A DNA stretch of 64,000 nucleotides from Noviluteimonas lactosilytica (GCF_020866925.1 NZ_JAJGAK010000003.1:124001-188000); one strand, 5' to 3'. Positions 20,005-28,718 are shown, counted from the first letter of the stretch. Notes: generated by a model from the letters alone, not told the origin. Made by a program: numbers and translations.

Positions 20005-20225
20005 CCCCATCTGTCTATTCGCCTGAGAGCGTTACTCCTTCGGCGGGCCGGTGCGGTGCGCTTGCCGTCGCGCGCGTCGGATGGGGGAGGAACTCCGGAC
20101 GCGCGGCGGTACACCGCCGGTCACTTTTCAGATTGTGGCTGTCGCGAGGTCCTTTTGCCTGAGAGTTTCCGGGGCGGTTGCTCCTTCGGCGCCGGCCATC
20201 CTTTGCCGGTCTCTCCCACGCGACA
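20005..20225 (-). ncRNA. glycine riboswitch, tandem with degenerate second aptamer
   Basis: Read on the minus strand, the first aptamer (20140-20225) is complete: P1 TGTCGCG/CGCGACA, GGGAGAG, a P3 stem CCGGC/GCCGG, CGCCGAAGGAGCAA, and CTCTCAGGCAAAAGGAC. The second (20005-20086) keeps its 3' half (CGCCGAAGGAGTAA, CTCTCAGGC, then GACAG) and a P1 of CCCCATC/GATGGGG, but I cannot find the GGAGAG block expected on its 5' side. The two are separated by 53 nt, longer than usual, containing a perfect CGGCGGT-ac-ACCGCCG hairpin (20104-20119). Its position directly upstream of gcvP matches the known role of this class. Identification of the first aptamer is firm; the state of the second is my reading. 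Confidence 0.9.
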
Positions 20226-20247
20226 GGTACTGCATCAAAGCGGGCGG

Positions 20248-20277
20248 ATTGTCCCATGCCCCCGGGTACGGCGGCAA
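20248..20277 (-). promoter_or_regulatory. candidate promoter for the gcvP riboswitch transcript
   Basis: On the minus strand TTGCCG (20272-20277) and GACAAT (20248-20253) are 18 nt apart, placing transcription start about 15-20 nt before the riboswitch P1. The hexamers are moderate matches only. Confidence 0.35.
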
Positions 20278-20316
20278 ACCAGCCGCCCGCACGGCCGGTC
20301 GCTGCGCGCGCCTGCC

Positions 20317-20322
20317 TATAAT
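20317..20322 (+). promoter_or_regulatory. TATAAT -10 element of the polyprenyl synthase gene
   Basis: A perfect TATAAT on the plus strand lies 37 nt before the GTG start at 20359, giving a leader of about 30 nt. No clear -35 hexamer is visible 16-18 nt upstream. Confidence 0.5.
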
Positions 20323-20358
20323 TGCGGCCCGCTTCCGCAGCCGCTGGCCCCGCCCGAC

Positions 20359-21354
20359 GTGAACGCCGCCCCCGAACGCGCCCTCCCCGACCTGCCCACG
20401 ATCCAGGCCCTGGCGCAGGAGGACATGGCGGCCGTCGATGCGTTGATCCGGCGGCGGCTCTCGTCGGACGTGGTGCTCATCAACCAGGTGAGCGAATACA
20501 TCATCGGCGCCGGCGGCAAGCGCCTGCGACCGATGCTGCTGTTGCTGGCCGCGCGCGCGCTCGGTCATCGCGGCCCGGATGCGCACCAGCTCGCCGCGGT
20601 CGTCGAGTTCATCCACACGGCGACCCTGCTGCACGACGACGTCGTCGACGAATCCGACCTGCGCCGCGGCCGTCGCACGGCCAACGCCGTGTGGGGCAAC
20701 GCGGCCAGCGTGCTCGTCGGCGACTTCCTGTATTCGCGCAGCTTCCAATTGATGGTCGAACTCGATCGCATGGAAGTCATGCGCATCCTCGCCGACACGA
20801 CCAACCAGATCGCCGAAGGCGAGGTGCTGCAGTTGCTGCACGTGCGCAACCCGGACACCGACGAAACGGCCTATCTGCGCGTGATCGAACGCAAGACCGC
20901 GGTGCTGTTCGCCGCAGCCACGCGCCTGGGCGCGCTACTCGCGGGCGCCGATGCGAAGACCTGCGATGCGATGCACGAATACGGCCTGCAACTCGGCTAT
21001 GCGTTCCAGATCGCGGACGACGTCCTCGACTACGCGGCCGACGCCGATGCGCTGGGCAAGAACCTCGGCGACGACCTCGCCGAAGGCAAGGCTACGCTTC
21101 CGCTGATCCACGCGATCGCGCACAGCGATGCGGCGACGCAGGCCACGCTGCGCAACGCAATCGAACACGGCGACGTCGACGCGATGCCCGCGGTGGTCGC
21201 GGCGATCCACGCGACAGGCGGGCTGGAGTATTCGCGACAGCGCGCGATGGAATTCGCGGATGCCGCGGAAGCGGCGCTCGACGGACTGGCGTCGAACGAA
21301 GCGCTGGATGCGTTGACCGGCCTGGCGCGCTACTCCGTCACGCGCGACCGCTGA
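20359..21354 (+). CDS. ispB: octaprenyl-type polyprenyl diphosphate synthase
   Basis: 331 aa trans-prenyltransferase elongating farnesyl diphosphate to the side chain of ubiquinone. Two Asp-rich Mg-binding motifs are present: DDVVD at 93-97 (LLHDDVVDESDLRRG) and DDVLD at 220-224 (FQIADDVLDY), plus GGKRLRPML at 52-60. Product length is set by residues before the first motif (HTATLLHDD), which lack bulky blockers, consistent with a long chain. The start is a GTG at 20359, 37 nt after a TATAAT; an ATG at 20422 would give a shorter protein. It ends at the first A of a large palindrome that likely terminates it. Confidence 0.92.
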   Translation: MNAAPERALPDLPTIQALAQEDMAAVDALIRRRLSSDVVLINQVSEYIIGAGGKRLRPMLLLLAARALGHRGPDAHQLAAVVEFIHTATLLHDDVVDESDLRRGRRTANAVWGNAASVLVGDFLYSRSFQLMVELDRMEVMRILADTTNQIAEGEVLQLLHVRNPDTDETAYLRVIERKTAVLFAAATRLGALLAGADAKTCDAMHEYGLQLGYAFQIADDVLDYAADADALGKNLGDDLAEGKATLPLIHAIAHSDAATQATLRNAIEHGDVDAMPAVVAAIHATGGLEYSRQRAMEFADAAEAALDGLASNEALDALTGLARYSVTRDR

Positions 21355-21409
21355 AAAAAAGGGGTCAGAGCACTTTTTTCAAGGAAAAAAGTGCTCTGAC
21401 CCCTTTTTT
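21355..21409. repeat. GGGGTCAGAG palindrome, copy 1
   Basis: A perfect inverted repeat with 26-nt arms (21355-21380 and 21384-21409) and a 3-nt loop. It starts at the base after the ispB stop. Inner stem is GCACTTTTTTC/GAAAAAAGTGC. The A6/T6 outer ends make it look like a bidirectional terminator between the convergent ispB and dienelactone hydrolase genes. An extra half copy (CCCCTTTTTTGCTCC) follows on the right. Confidence 0.9.
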
Positions 21410-21429
21410 GCTCCCCTTTTTTGCTCCGG

Positions 21430-22209
21430 TCAGTTCGCGAACTTCTCGGCGAAGAACGTCCGCATCATCCGCTCGGACCGGCGCATCGCCAGTTCGTTGT
21501 ACATGCAACCCGGCGGCTTGTTCGCATCGGGCAGCGCGAAGCAATGCACCGCGCCGCTGAAGTTCACGAACTGCCAGTCCACCTTCGCCGCGTTCATCTC
21601 GTTCTCGAACGCGGGGATGTCTTCTTTCGTGCCCTGGTCGTCGGCGCCGTTGAGCACGAGGACGCTCGCCTTCACCGTGCCGGGCTTGGCCGGCATCGTC
21701 GTGTCCAATCCGCCGTGGAAGGTCGCGACCGCATCGACGTCCGCGCCGCTGCGCGCGAGTTCCAGCACCGTCGCGCCGCCGAAGCAGTAGCCGATCGCGC
21801 CGATGTGCTTCGCATCGAGGGGCACGTCCTTCGCCGCGCGCAATACGTCGACCGCCTTGTTGACGCGCGCGCGCAACACCGTGCGATCGCCGTACAGCTT
21901 CTTGACGATCGCCATCGACTCTTCGTCGTTCTTCGGCCGCACGTCCTTGCCGTACACATCGGCGAGCAACACGACGTAATCGTCGCCGGCGATGTGCTTC
22001 GCCTTCGTGATGGCCGAATCGCTGATGCCCTTCCAGTCCGGCACCATCACCACGCCCGGGCGCTTGATGGCGTTCGTGTCGTCGTAAACGAGATAACCGC
22101 TGAAGGCGTCGTCGCCGACCTTCCATTCCACCGGCCTGACCTGCATCTCCGCGTGCGCGGCCGACAGCCCCAGCGCGAACAGCAACAAACCGAACATCGA
22201 ACGACGCAT
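21430..22209 (-). CDS. dienelactone hydrolase family protein, exported
   Basis: 259 aa alpha/beta hydrolase. Residues 1-20 are a signal peptide (ending AHA). The nucleophile Cys142 lies in GYCFGG, the acid is Asp190 or Asp191 (LNGADD), and the base is His222 (GAVHCF), the Cys-Asp-His triad of dienelactone hydrolases. In-family members hydrolyse lactones or esters; the physiological substrate is unknown and export argues against classical chlorocatechol breakdown. Monocistronic, convergent with ispB, downstream of murD2 but separated from it by a palindrome. Confidence 0.88.
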   Translation of the reverse strand: MRRSMFGLLLFALGLSAAHAEMQVRPVEWKVGDDAFSGYLVYDDTNAIKRPGVVMVPDWKGISDSAITKAKHIAGDDYVVLLADVYGKDVRPKNDEESMAIVKKLYGDRTVLRARVNKAVDVLRAAKDVPLDAKHIGAIGYCFGGATVLELARSGADVDAVATFHGGLDTTMPAKPGTVKASVLVLNGADDQGTKEDIPAFENEMNAAKVDWQFVNFSGAVHCFALPDANKPPGCMYNELAMRRSERMMRTFFAEKFAN

Positions 22210-22305
22210 GACGATCTCCCTGTGTCGGTGGACGGTGACGAGCGAACCCGTTTGCGCCGCGAGCCTACGCCGGAGCCGTGCGGCTTGCGTGAAACGGGGG
22301 TCAGG

Positions 22306-22365
22306 AGCAAAACAGGGGTCAGAGCACCATTTAGTTCGAAATGGTGCTCTGACCCCTGTTTTGCT
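22306..22365. repeat. GGGGTCAGAG palindrome, copy 2
   Basis: Perfect 27-nt arms (22306-22332 and 22339-22365) with a 6-nt loop; the inner stem is GCACCATTT/AAATGGTGC. Outside it a further GGGTCA (22298-22303) can pair with TGACCC (22366-22371), and TGACCCCTGTTTTG is repeated on the right up to the murD2 stop codon. It lies between murD2 and the dienelactone hydrolase gene on the same strand and could end murD2 transcription. Confidence 0.9.
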
Positions 22366-22380
22366 TGACCCCTGTTTTGA

Positions 22381-23793
22381 TCAGGCGATCCCCAACCCCG
22401 GAATCGCGCTGATCGCCTCGGGGTCGAATCCCGCGAGGGTGGCGAAGTGGCGTCCCCGCGCAACGTAATCCTTGTAGACGCCGAAGCTCGGCGCGCCCGG
22501 CGACAACAGCACGACGCCCTCGCCCGCGAGCGCTTCGCGCGCGAGGCGCATGGCGTGTTCGAGGTCGTCGGCCGCGTGCAGCGCGAATCCCGTGCGTTCC
22601 GCGATCGGCGCGAGCAACGCGTGGATCTTCGGCCCGTTCTGGCCGACGGTGACGATGGCCGCGGGCGCGCGCGTGCGCATCGCCTCGGCAAAGTCGGACC
22701 AGTCGATGCCGCGATCGTGTCCGCCCGCGATCAACGCGACGCGGCGGTCGGCGAAACACGCGAGCGCGGCGAGGCTCGCGTGCGGCGTGGTGCTGATCGA
22801 ATCGTTGACGTACGCGACGCCATCGCGCGTGCCGAGCGTCTGCAACCGGTGCGGCAGCGGACGGAACGTCGCGGCGTGCGGCGCGAGCACGGCGGCGTCG
22901 AGGCCGAGCGCTTCGATCGCGGTGAGCACCGCGCACAGGTTGCCGCGGTTATGCCGCCCGGGCAGCGGCAGCGACGAGGTGTCGAGCACGAACGTCTCGC
23001 CGCGATACAAATCATCATCGCGCAGGTGCCAGCCGTCGTCGCGGTTGAACCAGCGCACGTGCGTCTCGTCGTCGAGGCGCAACGCGGCGAGCGTCGGATC
23101 GGCAGCGTTGAGTACGGCGACGCGCGGCTTCGCATCGTGCAACAGGCGCAGCTTGTCGGCGACGTAACGCGCTTCGCCGCCGTGCCAGTCCAGGTGTTCG
23201 GGGAACACGTTGAGCGCGACGGCGATGTCGGGGCGCGCACCGCTGTCGGCGACATCTCCGGTCTGGTAGCTCGACAGTTCGACTGCCCAGTACGCGGGCG
23301 CCTGCGTGGCGGACGCATCGGCGTCCAGCAGTTCGAGCATCGGCATGCCGATGTTGCCGGCGAGCGCCGTGCGATGGCCGCCGGCGCGCAACAGGTGCGC
23401 GAGCAATGCGGTCGTCGTGCTCTTGCCCTTGGTGCCGGTGACGCAGAGCGTGCGGCCGTGGCCGTGGGCCGCGTGTTCGCCGAACCACAACGCGGTGCCG
23501 CCGACGAAACGCGTGCCGCGCGATGCGGCAGCGATGGCCTCGGCGCGATACGGGCTGATGCCGGGCGACTTCACCACGACATCGAACGCCGACAACGCAT
23601 CCGCATCGATCTGCGTCGCAGTCGCGAGCAAAGCATCACCGAGCGATGCCGCTTCTTCCGCCTCCTGCGCGTTGCAGAACAACGTCAGCGGCAACGCCGG
23701 CAACCGCGCGCGCAATGCGCGATACGCCGCGCGACCTTCGCGGCCCCAGCCCCAGAGGGCCACCCGCTTGCCGTCAAGACGCAAAATTCGCAC
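22381..23793 (-). CDS. murD2: UDP-MurNAc-L-Ala--L-Glu ligase (MurD2)
   Basis: 470 aa ATP-dependent Mur ligase. The N-terminal domain (about 1-100) is Rossmann-like ([10 protein letters not shown]). The central ATPase domain has GTKGKST at 120-126, ELSSYQT and [12 protein letters not shown]. The C-terminal domain contains the GGHDRGIDW and [15 protein letters not shown] blocks. Its immediate neighbour is a MurL epimerase, and the pair matches the Xanthomonas route in which MurD2 adds L-Glu to UDP-MurNAc-L-Ala and MurL converts the product to D-Glu. The start overlaps the murL 3' end by 20 nt. Preference for L-Glu over D-Glu is inferred from the neighbour, not readable from motifs. Confidence 0.9.
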   Translation of the reverse strand: MRILRLDGKRVALWGWGREGRAAYRALRARLPALPLTLFCNAQEAEEAASLGDALLATATQIDADALSAFDVVVKSPGISPYRAEAIAAASRGTRFVGGTALWFGEHAAHGHGRTLCVTGTKGKSTTTALLAHLLRAGGHRTALAGNIGMPMLELLDADASATQAPAYWAVELSSYQTGDVADSGARPDIAVALNVFPEHLDWHGGEARYVADKLRLLHDAKPRVAVLNAADPTLAALRLDDETHVRWFNRDDGWHLRDDDLYRGETFVLDTSSLPLPGRHNRGNLCAVLTAIEALGLDAAVLAPHAATFRPLPHRLQTLGTRDGVAYVNDSISTTPHASLAALACFADRRVALIAGGHDRGIDWSDFAEAMRTRAPAAIVTVGQNGPKIHALLAPIAERTGFALHAADDLEHAMRLAREALAGEGVVLLSPGAPSFGVYKDYVARGRHFATLAGFDPEAISAIPGLGIA

Positions 23794-25135
23794 GCAGCCT
23801 GTCCCACAGCGACGCCGGGATGCGGTGCTCGTCGTCGAGCACCATCAGCGATGCGATGTCGAGTTCGTGCACGTCGAGCTGCGGCCGGATCTCGCGCGCG
23901 AAGCGTTCCACCAGCGCATCCTCGCGCCACTCGGGACGTGCGGCGAGCGCCGCCATCGCGGCGCGCGACTCGCGGCCTTCGCCGACGCATTCGAACGGTT
24001 TGTGGTCCTGGTATTCGAGCAGCGCGTCGTAGCCGGCCGTCTGCTGCGGATCGTCGAGCAGGTTGCGGCCGAAGATGCCGACCAGGCGCGGCTTCGGCAT
24101 GAACGGCGCGAGCGCGAGGAACACGAAGTGGCACTTCGGGCACACGCCGCACCAGCGATTCGCGGGACGTTCGCCGAGCAGGTGGAAGTTGCGATTGCAG
24201 CTGGAGAAGTGCGCGTCGTAACGATCGGTCTTCGCGAACTGGCGCGCGACCGCGAGCTCGCTCATCGGACGCAGCAACGAGTAGTAATGCAGGCCGGAAG
24301 CGACGTGCGAGTGCACGAAGTCGGCGAGCGCCTGTTCCCACGCCCAGCCCTTCGACCACTGATGGTTCACTTCGCCCGTGCCGGGGATCAGCGAACCGTA
24401 GCTCGCCGAACGCTCGTTGGAGAACACCACCTGGTTCGCGCCGAGCACGATCGCGGCGAACAGCATGATCGCCGAATTCACGCCGGTGACCGGGATGTGG
24501 CCGTTCAACGCGCCCTGGCGATTGAATTCGAACAACTCCGGCGCGAGCGCGCGACCGATGTTGAGCGTCGGCAGGCCGGTGCGTTCGGCGCAGGCCCTGA
24601 TCAGCTGCGAGCCGCCGATCCACGTGACGGTCTGTTCGACGCCCGCGTTGCGCAGCGCTTCGATCGACACGAGCGAATCCTTGCCGCCGCCGATGGCGAC
24701 GAGCGCGTGCTCGGGCAAGCCCAGCGCAGGCGCCGCGGCAGACGGCCGTGCATCGTGCGGGAAGCGGATGCGTTCGTGCAGGTGCAGCCCGTTGCGATAC
24801 GCGAACTCGCCGAGGCCGTTCAGATAGAACGACTCCAGCATCGACGCCGTCGCCTGGTCGATCGGTTCGCCTTCGATGCGGATGTCCGCGGGCACCGCCG
24901 CCTTGTAATAGCTCACGCCCGCGAGCAGGTGCAGCAGGCGCAGCGCGCGTCGCGCCGCGTCGGCGCGCGCGCCTTCGAGGCGGAACGGCGCACCGGGCAG
25001 CGTGATGGTTTCGACGAGCTCGGGGCCGTCGTCGAACGCGTACACCAGGCGCGCGACGCCGGTGTTCGCATCGAAGTCGTTGCGCACGAAGCGGAATGCG
25101 CGGATCGCGTCGCGCGAGAAAGTCCAGCCGGTCAT
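23774..25135 (-). CDS. murL: UDP-MurNAc-L-Ala-L-Glu epimerase (MurL)
   Basis: 453 aa protein. Residues 145-160 carry [11 protein letters not shown], a PP-loop-like ATP-binding motif, and a Cys cluster appears in the second half (SSCNRNF, then WCGVCPKC). In the Xanthomonas pathway MurL uses ATP to invert the terminal L-Glu of UDP-MurNAc-L-Ala-L-Glu, giving the D-Glu form needed for peptidoglycan without a glutamate racemase. The gene overlaps lysAC by 4 nt upstream and murD2 by 20 nt downstream, a strongly coupled operon. Some annotators would name it a hypothetical or 7-cyano-7-deazaguanine-like PP-loop protein; the murD2 neighbour makes MurL the better call. Confidence 0.9.
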   Translation of the reverse strand: MTGWTFSRDAIRAFRFVRNDFDANTGVARLVYAFDDGPELVETITLPGAPFRLEGARADAARRALRLLHLLAGVSYYKAAVPADIRIEGEPIDQATASMLESFYLNGLGEFAYRNGLHLHERIRFPHDARPSAAAPALGLPEHALVAIGGGKDSLVSIEALRNAGVEQTVTWIGGSQLIRACAERTGLPTLNIGRALAPELFEFNRQGALNGHIPVTGVNSAIMLFAAIVLGANQVVFSNERSASYGSLIPGTGEVNHQWSKGWAWEQALADFVHSHVASGLHYYSLLRPMSELAVARQFAKTDRYDAHFSSCNRNFHLLGERPANRWCGVCPKCHFVFLALAPFMPKPRLVGIFGRNLLDDPQQTAGYDALLEYQDHKPFECVGEGRESRAAMAALAARPEWREDALVERFAREIRPQLDVHELDIASLMVLDDEHRIPASLWDRLRANFAS

Positions 25136-27723
25136 TCGATCGTTTCCTCTGCCGGCAGGGCCCGCAGGTTGTAGGTGCTCGCCATCGCCATGCCGTACGC
25201 GCCCGCGTCGGCGACGAGGATCACGTCGCCTTCCGCGGTCGACGCCGGCAACAGGCGGCCGTGGCCGAGCACGTCGCCGCTTTCGCAGATGGGGCCGACG
25301 ACGTCGAACTCCATCGCCTCCGCATCCGAAAGCCGCGACAGGTTGTGGATGCCGTGGTAGGCCTCGTACATCGCCGGGCGCGCCAGCGCGTTCATGCCCG
25401 CATCGCAACCGACGCGGTTCACGCCGTCCTTCTCGACGACCTGCGTGACCTGCAGCAACAGCACGCCGCTCTCGGCGACCATGAAGCGGCCCGGTTCGAC
25501 CGCGAGCTTGAAGCGCGGATACGCGGCGCGGATTTCCTCGAGTCCCGTACGCCACGCGGCGAGATCGAAGGTTTCCGCGTCCGGCGTGTACGCGACGGGC
25601 AAGCCGCCGCCGATGTCGATGGTTTCGATCGTGCCGATGCTGTCGGCCAGCGCCGCGAGTTCGGCGTACACCAGGCGCCAGTGCTGCGGATCGTCGATGC
25701 CGCTGCCCATGTGTGCGTGCAGGCCGATAATGCGCACGTCGAGCTTGCGCGCGTGCTCGACGAATTCGTCGAAGCGCTGCAGCGACAGGCCGAACTTCGC
25801 CGCGACGCCGCCGGTGTTGACCTTCGCGTGGTGGCCGCCGCCGTAACCGACGTCCAGGCGCAGCCAGATCGCGCGGCCGCGGAACACGCCGGGCCAGCGA
25901 TGCAGCGCTTCGACGTTGTCGAGCGTCACCGTCACGCCCTTCGCGAACGCCGCTTCGTATTCGCGACGCGGGGCGAAGCTCGGCGTGAACAGCACGCGCT
26001 CGGGCGACAGCGACGGCACGTGCTTGAACACGTGTTCGAGTTCGCCGATCGACACGCACTCCAGGCCGAAGCCCTCCTCCACCACCGTGCGCAGGATCGA
26101 CGGATGCGGGTTGGCCTTGATCGCGTAGTAGCGGCGGTCGATCGCGTCGACCGAAGCGAGATCGCGCGCGCGGTCGCGCACGATCGACAGATCGTAGAGG
26201 TAACGCGGCGTACCTTCGGCTGCGATCGCGAGCAACGCGTCGCGCTTGCCCGCCCACCACGACACGCGCGGCGCCGGCTTGCCGTGCGCGATCTCGCGCC
26301 AGCTCGGGCCGAACACGCTGGTGTCCTGCACCGGCATCGCGCCGCCGCGGATCAGTTCGGCGTGCAGCTGCGCGATCATGCCGTCGGCATCGGCTTCGTC
26401 GACGACGAAGGTGAGGTTGAGGTCGTTCGACGACTGCGAAATCAGGTGCACGCGTTCCTTGCCGAACGTCGCCCACACGTCCGACAGCTTGTGCAGCAGC
26501 GAACGCATGCCGCGGCCGACCAGCGTGATCGCCGCGCACGGCGCGATGACCTTCACGCGGCACACCTCGGCCAGATCGGCCGACAGCGTTTCGAGCACGT
26601 TCGTCGTCACCAGGTTCTCGCTCGGATCGAGCGACACGGTGACGTTGGTTTCCGACGAACCGATCAGGTCGACCGACAGGCCGTTGCGCTTGAAGCGTTC
26701 GAACACATCGGCGAGGAAGCCGACCTGCTGCCACATGCCGATGCTTTCCATCGACACCAGCACGATGCCGTTGCGTCGGCTGATCGCCTTGACGCCGGGG
26801 ACCGTCGCGGCGCTCGCGTCGATGCGCGTACCCGGAAGATCGGGGCGTTCGGTGTCGAGGATCGTGATCGGCACGCCGCCGTCGCGGCACGGCGCGATCG
26901 AACGCGGATGCAGCACCTTCGCACCGGTGGTCGCGATTTCCTGCGCTTCGGCATAGTCCAGGCGCGTGAGCAGGCGCGCGTCGGGCACGTCGCGCGGATT
27001 CGCGCTGAACATGCCGGGCACGTCGGTCCAGATTTCCACGCGGCGCGCGCCGAGCAACGCGCCGAAATACGCGGCCGACGTATCGGAGCCGCCGCGACCG
27101 AGGATCGCGGTGCCGCCGTCGGCGTGACGCGCGATGAAGCCCTGCGTCACCAGCAGTTGCGTCGGTTGCGCGTCGAAGCGTTCCTGCAACGCCGCGTCGG
27201 GTTCGCAACGGCAATTGACGGAGAGCCGCTGCGCCCACGCGCTCGCGTTCGGCAGCGACACCGCGTCGAGCCAGTCGCGCGCGTCGCACCAGCCCATGTC
27301 GCGGCCCTGCGTGCGCAGGTAGGCGCAGCCCAGCGTCGACGACAGGAGTTCGCCTTGCGCGAGGACTTCGGCTTGCCACGCGAGGTCGCGCGTCGCGGCG
27401 CGCGGATCGGTTTCCAGGGCGCGCAACGCGGCGAAGCGCTCGGCGAGCACGGCGTCGGCGTCGAGGTCGAGTTCCTTGCAGAACGCGCGGTGGCGATCGA
27501 TCAGCGCATCGATGTGCGGTTCGAAATCTTCGCCGGCCGCGGAATACGCGATCGCCTGCAACTCGTTGGTCACACCCGACAGCGCCGAGACGACCACGAG
27601 CACGCGGACGCCTTCGTCGCGCGCGCGTTCGGCGGCGAGGCGACCGATCGTGTCCCAGCGATTGCGCCGCGACACCGAGGTGCCGCCGAACTTCAAAACC
27701 ACCCACCGCACAGGTTGCGACAC
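25132..27723 (-). CDS. lysAC: bifunctional aspartate kinase / diaminopimelate decarboxylase
   Basis: 863 aa fusion of the first and last enzymes of lysine synthesis. Residues about 5-460 are aspartate kinase: KFGGTSV at 11-17, GRGGSDTSAA around 215, then two ACT-type regulatory repeats (VSMESIGMWQQVGFLADVF; AAITLVGRGM). Residues about 490-863 are PLP-dependent diaminopimelate decarboxylase: Lys536 in YYAIKANPHP binds PLP, followed by HMGSGI, GGGLPV and CESGDVLG. Translation starts at a GTG (27723) directly before SQPVRWVVLKFGGTSV. It heads an operon with murL and murD2, linking diaminopimelate/lysine supply to muropeptide assembly. The fusion is known from Xanthomonadaceae; whether lysine feedback acts across domains cannot be read here. 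Confidence 0.95.
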   Translation of the reverse strand: MSQPVRWVVLKFGGTSVSRRNRWDTIGRLAAERARDEGVRVLVVVSALSGVTNELQAIAYSAAGEDFEPHIDALIDRHRAFCKELDLDADAVLAERFAALRALETDPRAATRDLAWQAEVLAQGELLSSTLGCAYLRTQGRDMGWCDARDWLDAVSLPNASAWAQRLSVNCRCEPDAALQERFDAQPTQLLVTQGFIARHADGGTAILGRGGSDTSAAYFGALLGARRVEIWTDVPGMFSANPRDVPDARLLTRLDYAEAQEIATTGAKVLHPRSIAPCRDGGVPITILDTERPDLPGTRIDASAATVPGVKAISRRNGIVLVSMESIGMWQQVGFLADVFERFKRNGLSVDLIGSSETNVTVSLDPSENLVTTNVLETLSADLAEVCRVKVIAPCAAITLVGRGMRSLLHKLSDVWATFGKERVHLISQSSNDLNLTFVVDEADADGMIAQLHAELIRGGAMPVQDTSVFGPSWREIAHGKPAPRVSWWAGKRDALLAIAAEGTPRYLYDLSIVRDRARDLASVDAIDRRYYAIKANPHPSILRTVVEEGFGLECVSIGELEHVFKHVPSLSPERVLFTPSFAPRREYEAAFAKGVTVTLDNVEALHRWPGVFRGRAIWLRLDVGYGGGHHAKVNTGGVAAKFGLSLQRFDEFVEHARKLDVRIIGLHAHMGSGIDDPQHWRLVYAELAALADSIGTIETIDIGGGLPVAYTPDAETFDLAAWRTGLEEIRAAYPRFKLAVEPGRFMVAESGVLLLQVTQVVEKDGVNRVGCDAGMNALARPAMYEAYHGIHNLSRLSDAEAMEFDVVGPICESGDVLGHGRLLPASTAEGDVILVADAGAYGMAMASTYNLRALPAEETIE

Positions 27724-27803
27724 CTTGTTCCCCGATTGCGCCGTAGAATGCGCGGCTCGCGCGCGTGTTCTCCAAATGAGCGCGTGATTCTAGGGTATTG
27801 CCC

Positions 27804-28682
27804 ATGGCCTTGCGCCGTTACATGCAGGTGGATGTCTTCGCGGACCGGCCCGGGGCCGGCAATCCGCTGGCGGTCGTGCTCGACGCCGAAGGCCTGGACG
27901 ACGCGGCGATGCAGGCCATCGCGCGTTGGACGAGGCTCCCCGAGACGACCTTCCTGCTCCCCCCGAACACCCCCCGAACCAGCTATCGCCTGCGCATCTT
28001 CTCGCCGCGGCGCGAAGTCCCCTTCGCCGGTCATCCGAGCGTCGGCTCGGCGCACGTCGCTTTGGCGGCGGGCCTGGCCGAGCCGGTCGACGGCTTGCTT
28101 GTGCAGGACGGCATCGCCGGCCAGCTCCCCCTGCGCGTATCGGGAAGCGGACGCGAACGCACGATCGCGGTGCGCACGCCGCGCTCGCGCGTGGTCGAGA
28201 TCGCCTCGCCGGAAGACCCGCGCCTGGTGCCCTCGCTCGCCGGCCTCCCGCTCGGCGCGTTGCCGCCGGCGCTGGTGGAAGGCGGCCGCCGCTGGTGGCT
28301 GGTCGAACTCGCCAGCGAAGGCCAACTGCGCGCGGCCGAACCCGACTGGCAGGCGATCGGCAAGCTCGCGCAGGCGACCGACACGATGGGCGTGTGCGTC
28401 TATGCGCGCAGCGAAGATCCGGTCTACTACCTCGCGGTGCGCGCGTGGGTCGGCGCGCCCGCGCAATTCGAGGATGCGGCATCGGGTGCGGCGAACGCGA
28501 CGCTCGCCGCATGGCTCGCCTCGCAGGATGCGTTGCCCGGCACCGGCGGCTTCTACCGCATCAGCCAGGGCCGCGAAGTCGGCCACGACGCGATCATCGA
28601 ACTCGATGTCGATACCGACGGCGAAGTGTGGTCCGGCGGCCGCGTGTGCACGGTCGTCGACGGGAAGATCGACTGGCCCTGA
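27804..28682 (+). CDS. PhzF-family isomerase-like protein
   Basis: 292 aa protein of the PhzF/diaminopimelate-epimerase fold. The acidic residue Glu47 (LPETTFLLPP) corresponds to the catalytic Glu of PhzF, and GHPSVGSAH (72-80) is the second signature; the second half holds the pseudo-symmetric domain (GAANATLAAWL). Family members catalyse isomerisation, but most, including this one, have unknown substrates; there are no phenazine genes nearby. The ATG at 27804 is preferred over a TTG six bases upstream. It is divergent from lysAC across 80 nt. Confidence 0.9.
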   Translation: MALRRYMQVDVFADRPGAGNPLAVVLDAEGLDDAAMQAIARWTRLPETTFLLPPNTPRTSYRLRIFSPRREVPFAGHPSVGSAHVALAAGLAEPVDGLLVQDGIAGQLPLRVSGSGRERTIAVRTPRSRVVEIASPEDPRLVPSLAGLPLGALPPALVEGGRRWWLVELASEGQLRAAEPDWQAIGKLAQATDTMGVCVYARSEDPVYYLAVRAWVGAPAQFEDAASGAANATLAAWLASQDALPGTGGFYRISQGREVGHDAIIELDVDTDGEVWSGGRVCTVVDGKIDWP

Positions 28683-28718
28683 CGGCGCTTCGCCGCCAGG
28701 GCCGCGACGCGAATCGCG

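Noticed and set aside
22366-22380. Remnant of an insertion sequence next to copy 2
   Set aside because: No transposase coding or target-site duplication; the sequence is only an extra arm of the palindrome.
22381-23793. Canonical MurD (D-Glu-adding)
   Set aside because: Overlap with a MurL epimerase gene and absence of other mur cluster genes favour MurD2, although the sequence motifs alone cannot exclude MurD.
23774-25135. QueC-like or tRNA-modifying PP-loop enzyme
   Set aside because: The GGGKDS motif is shared, but operon context with murD2 and lysAC fits MurL better.
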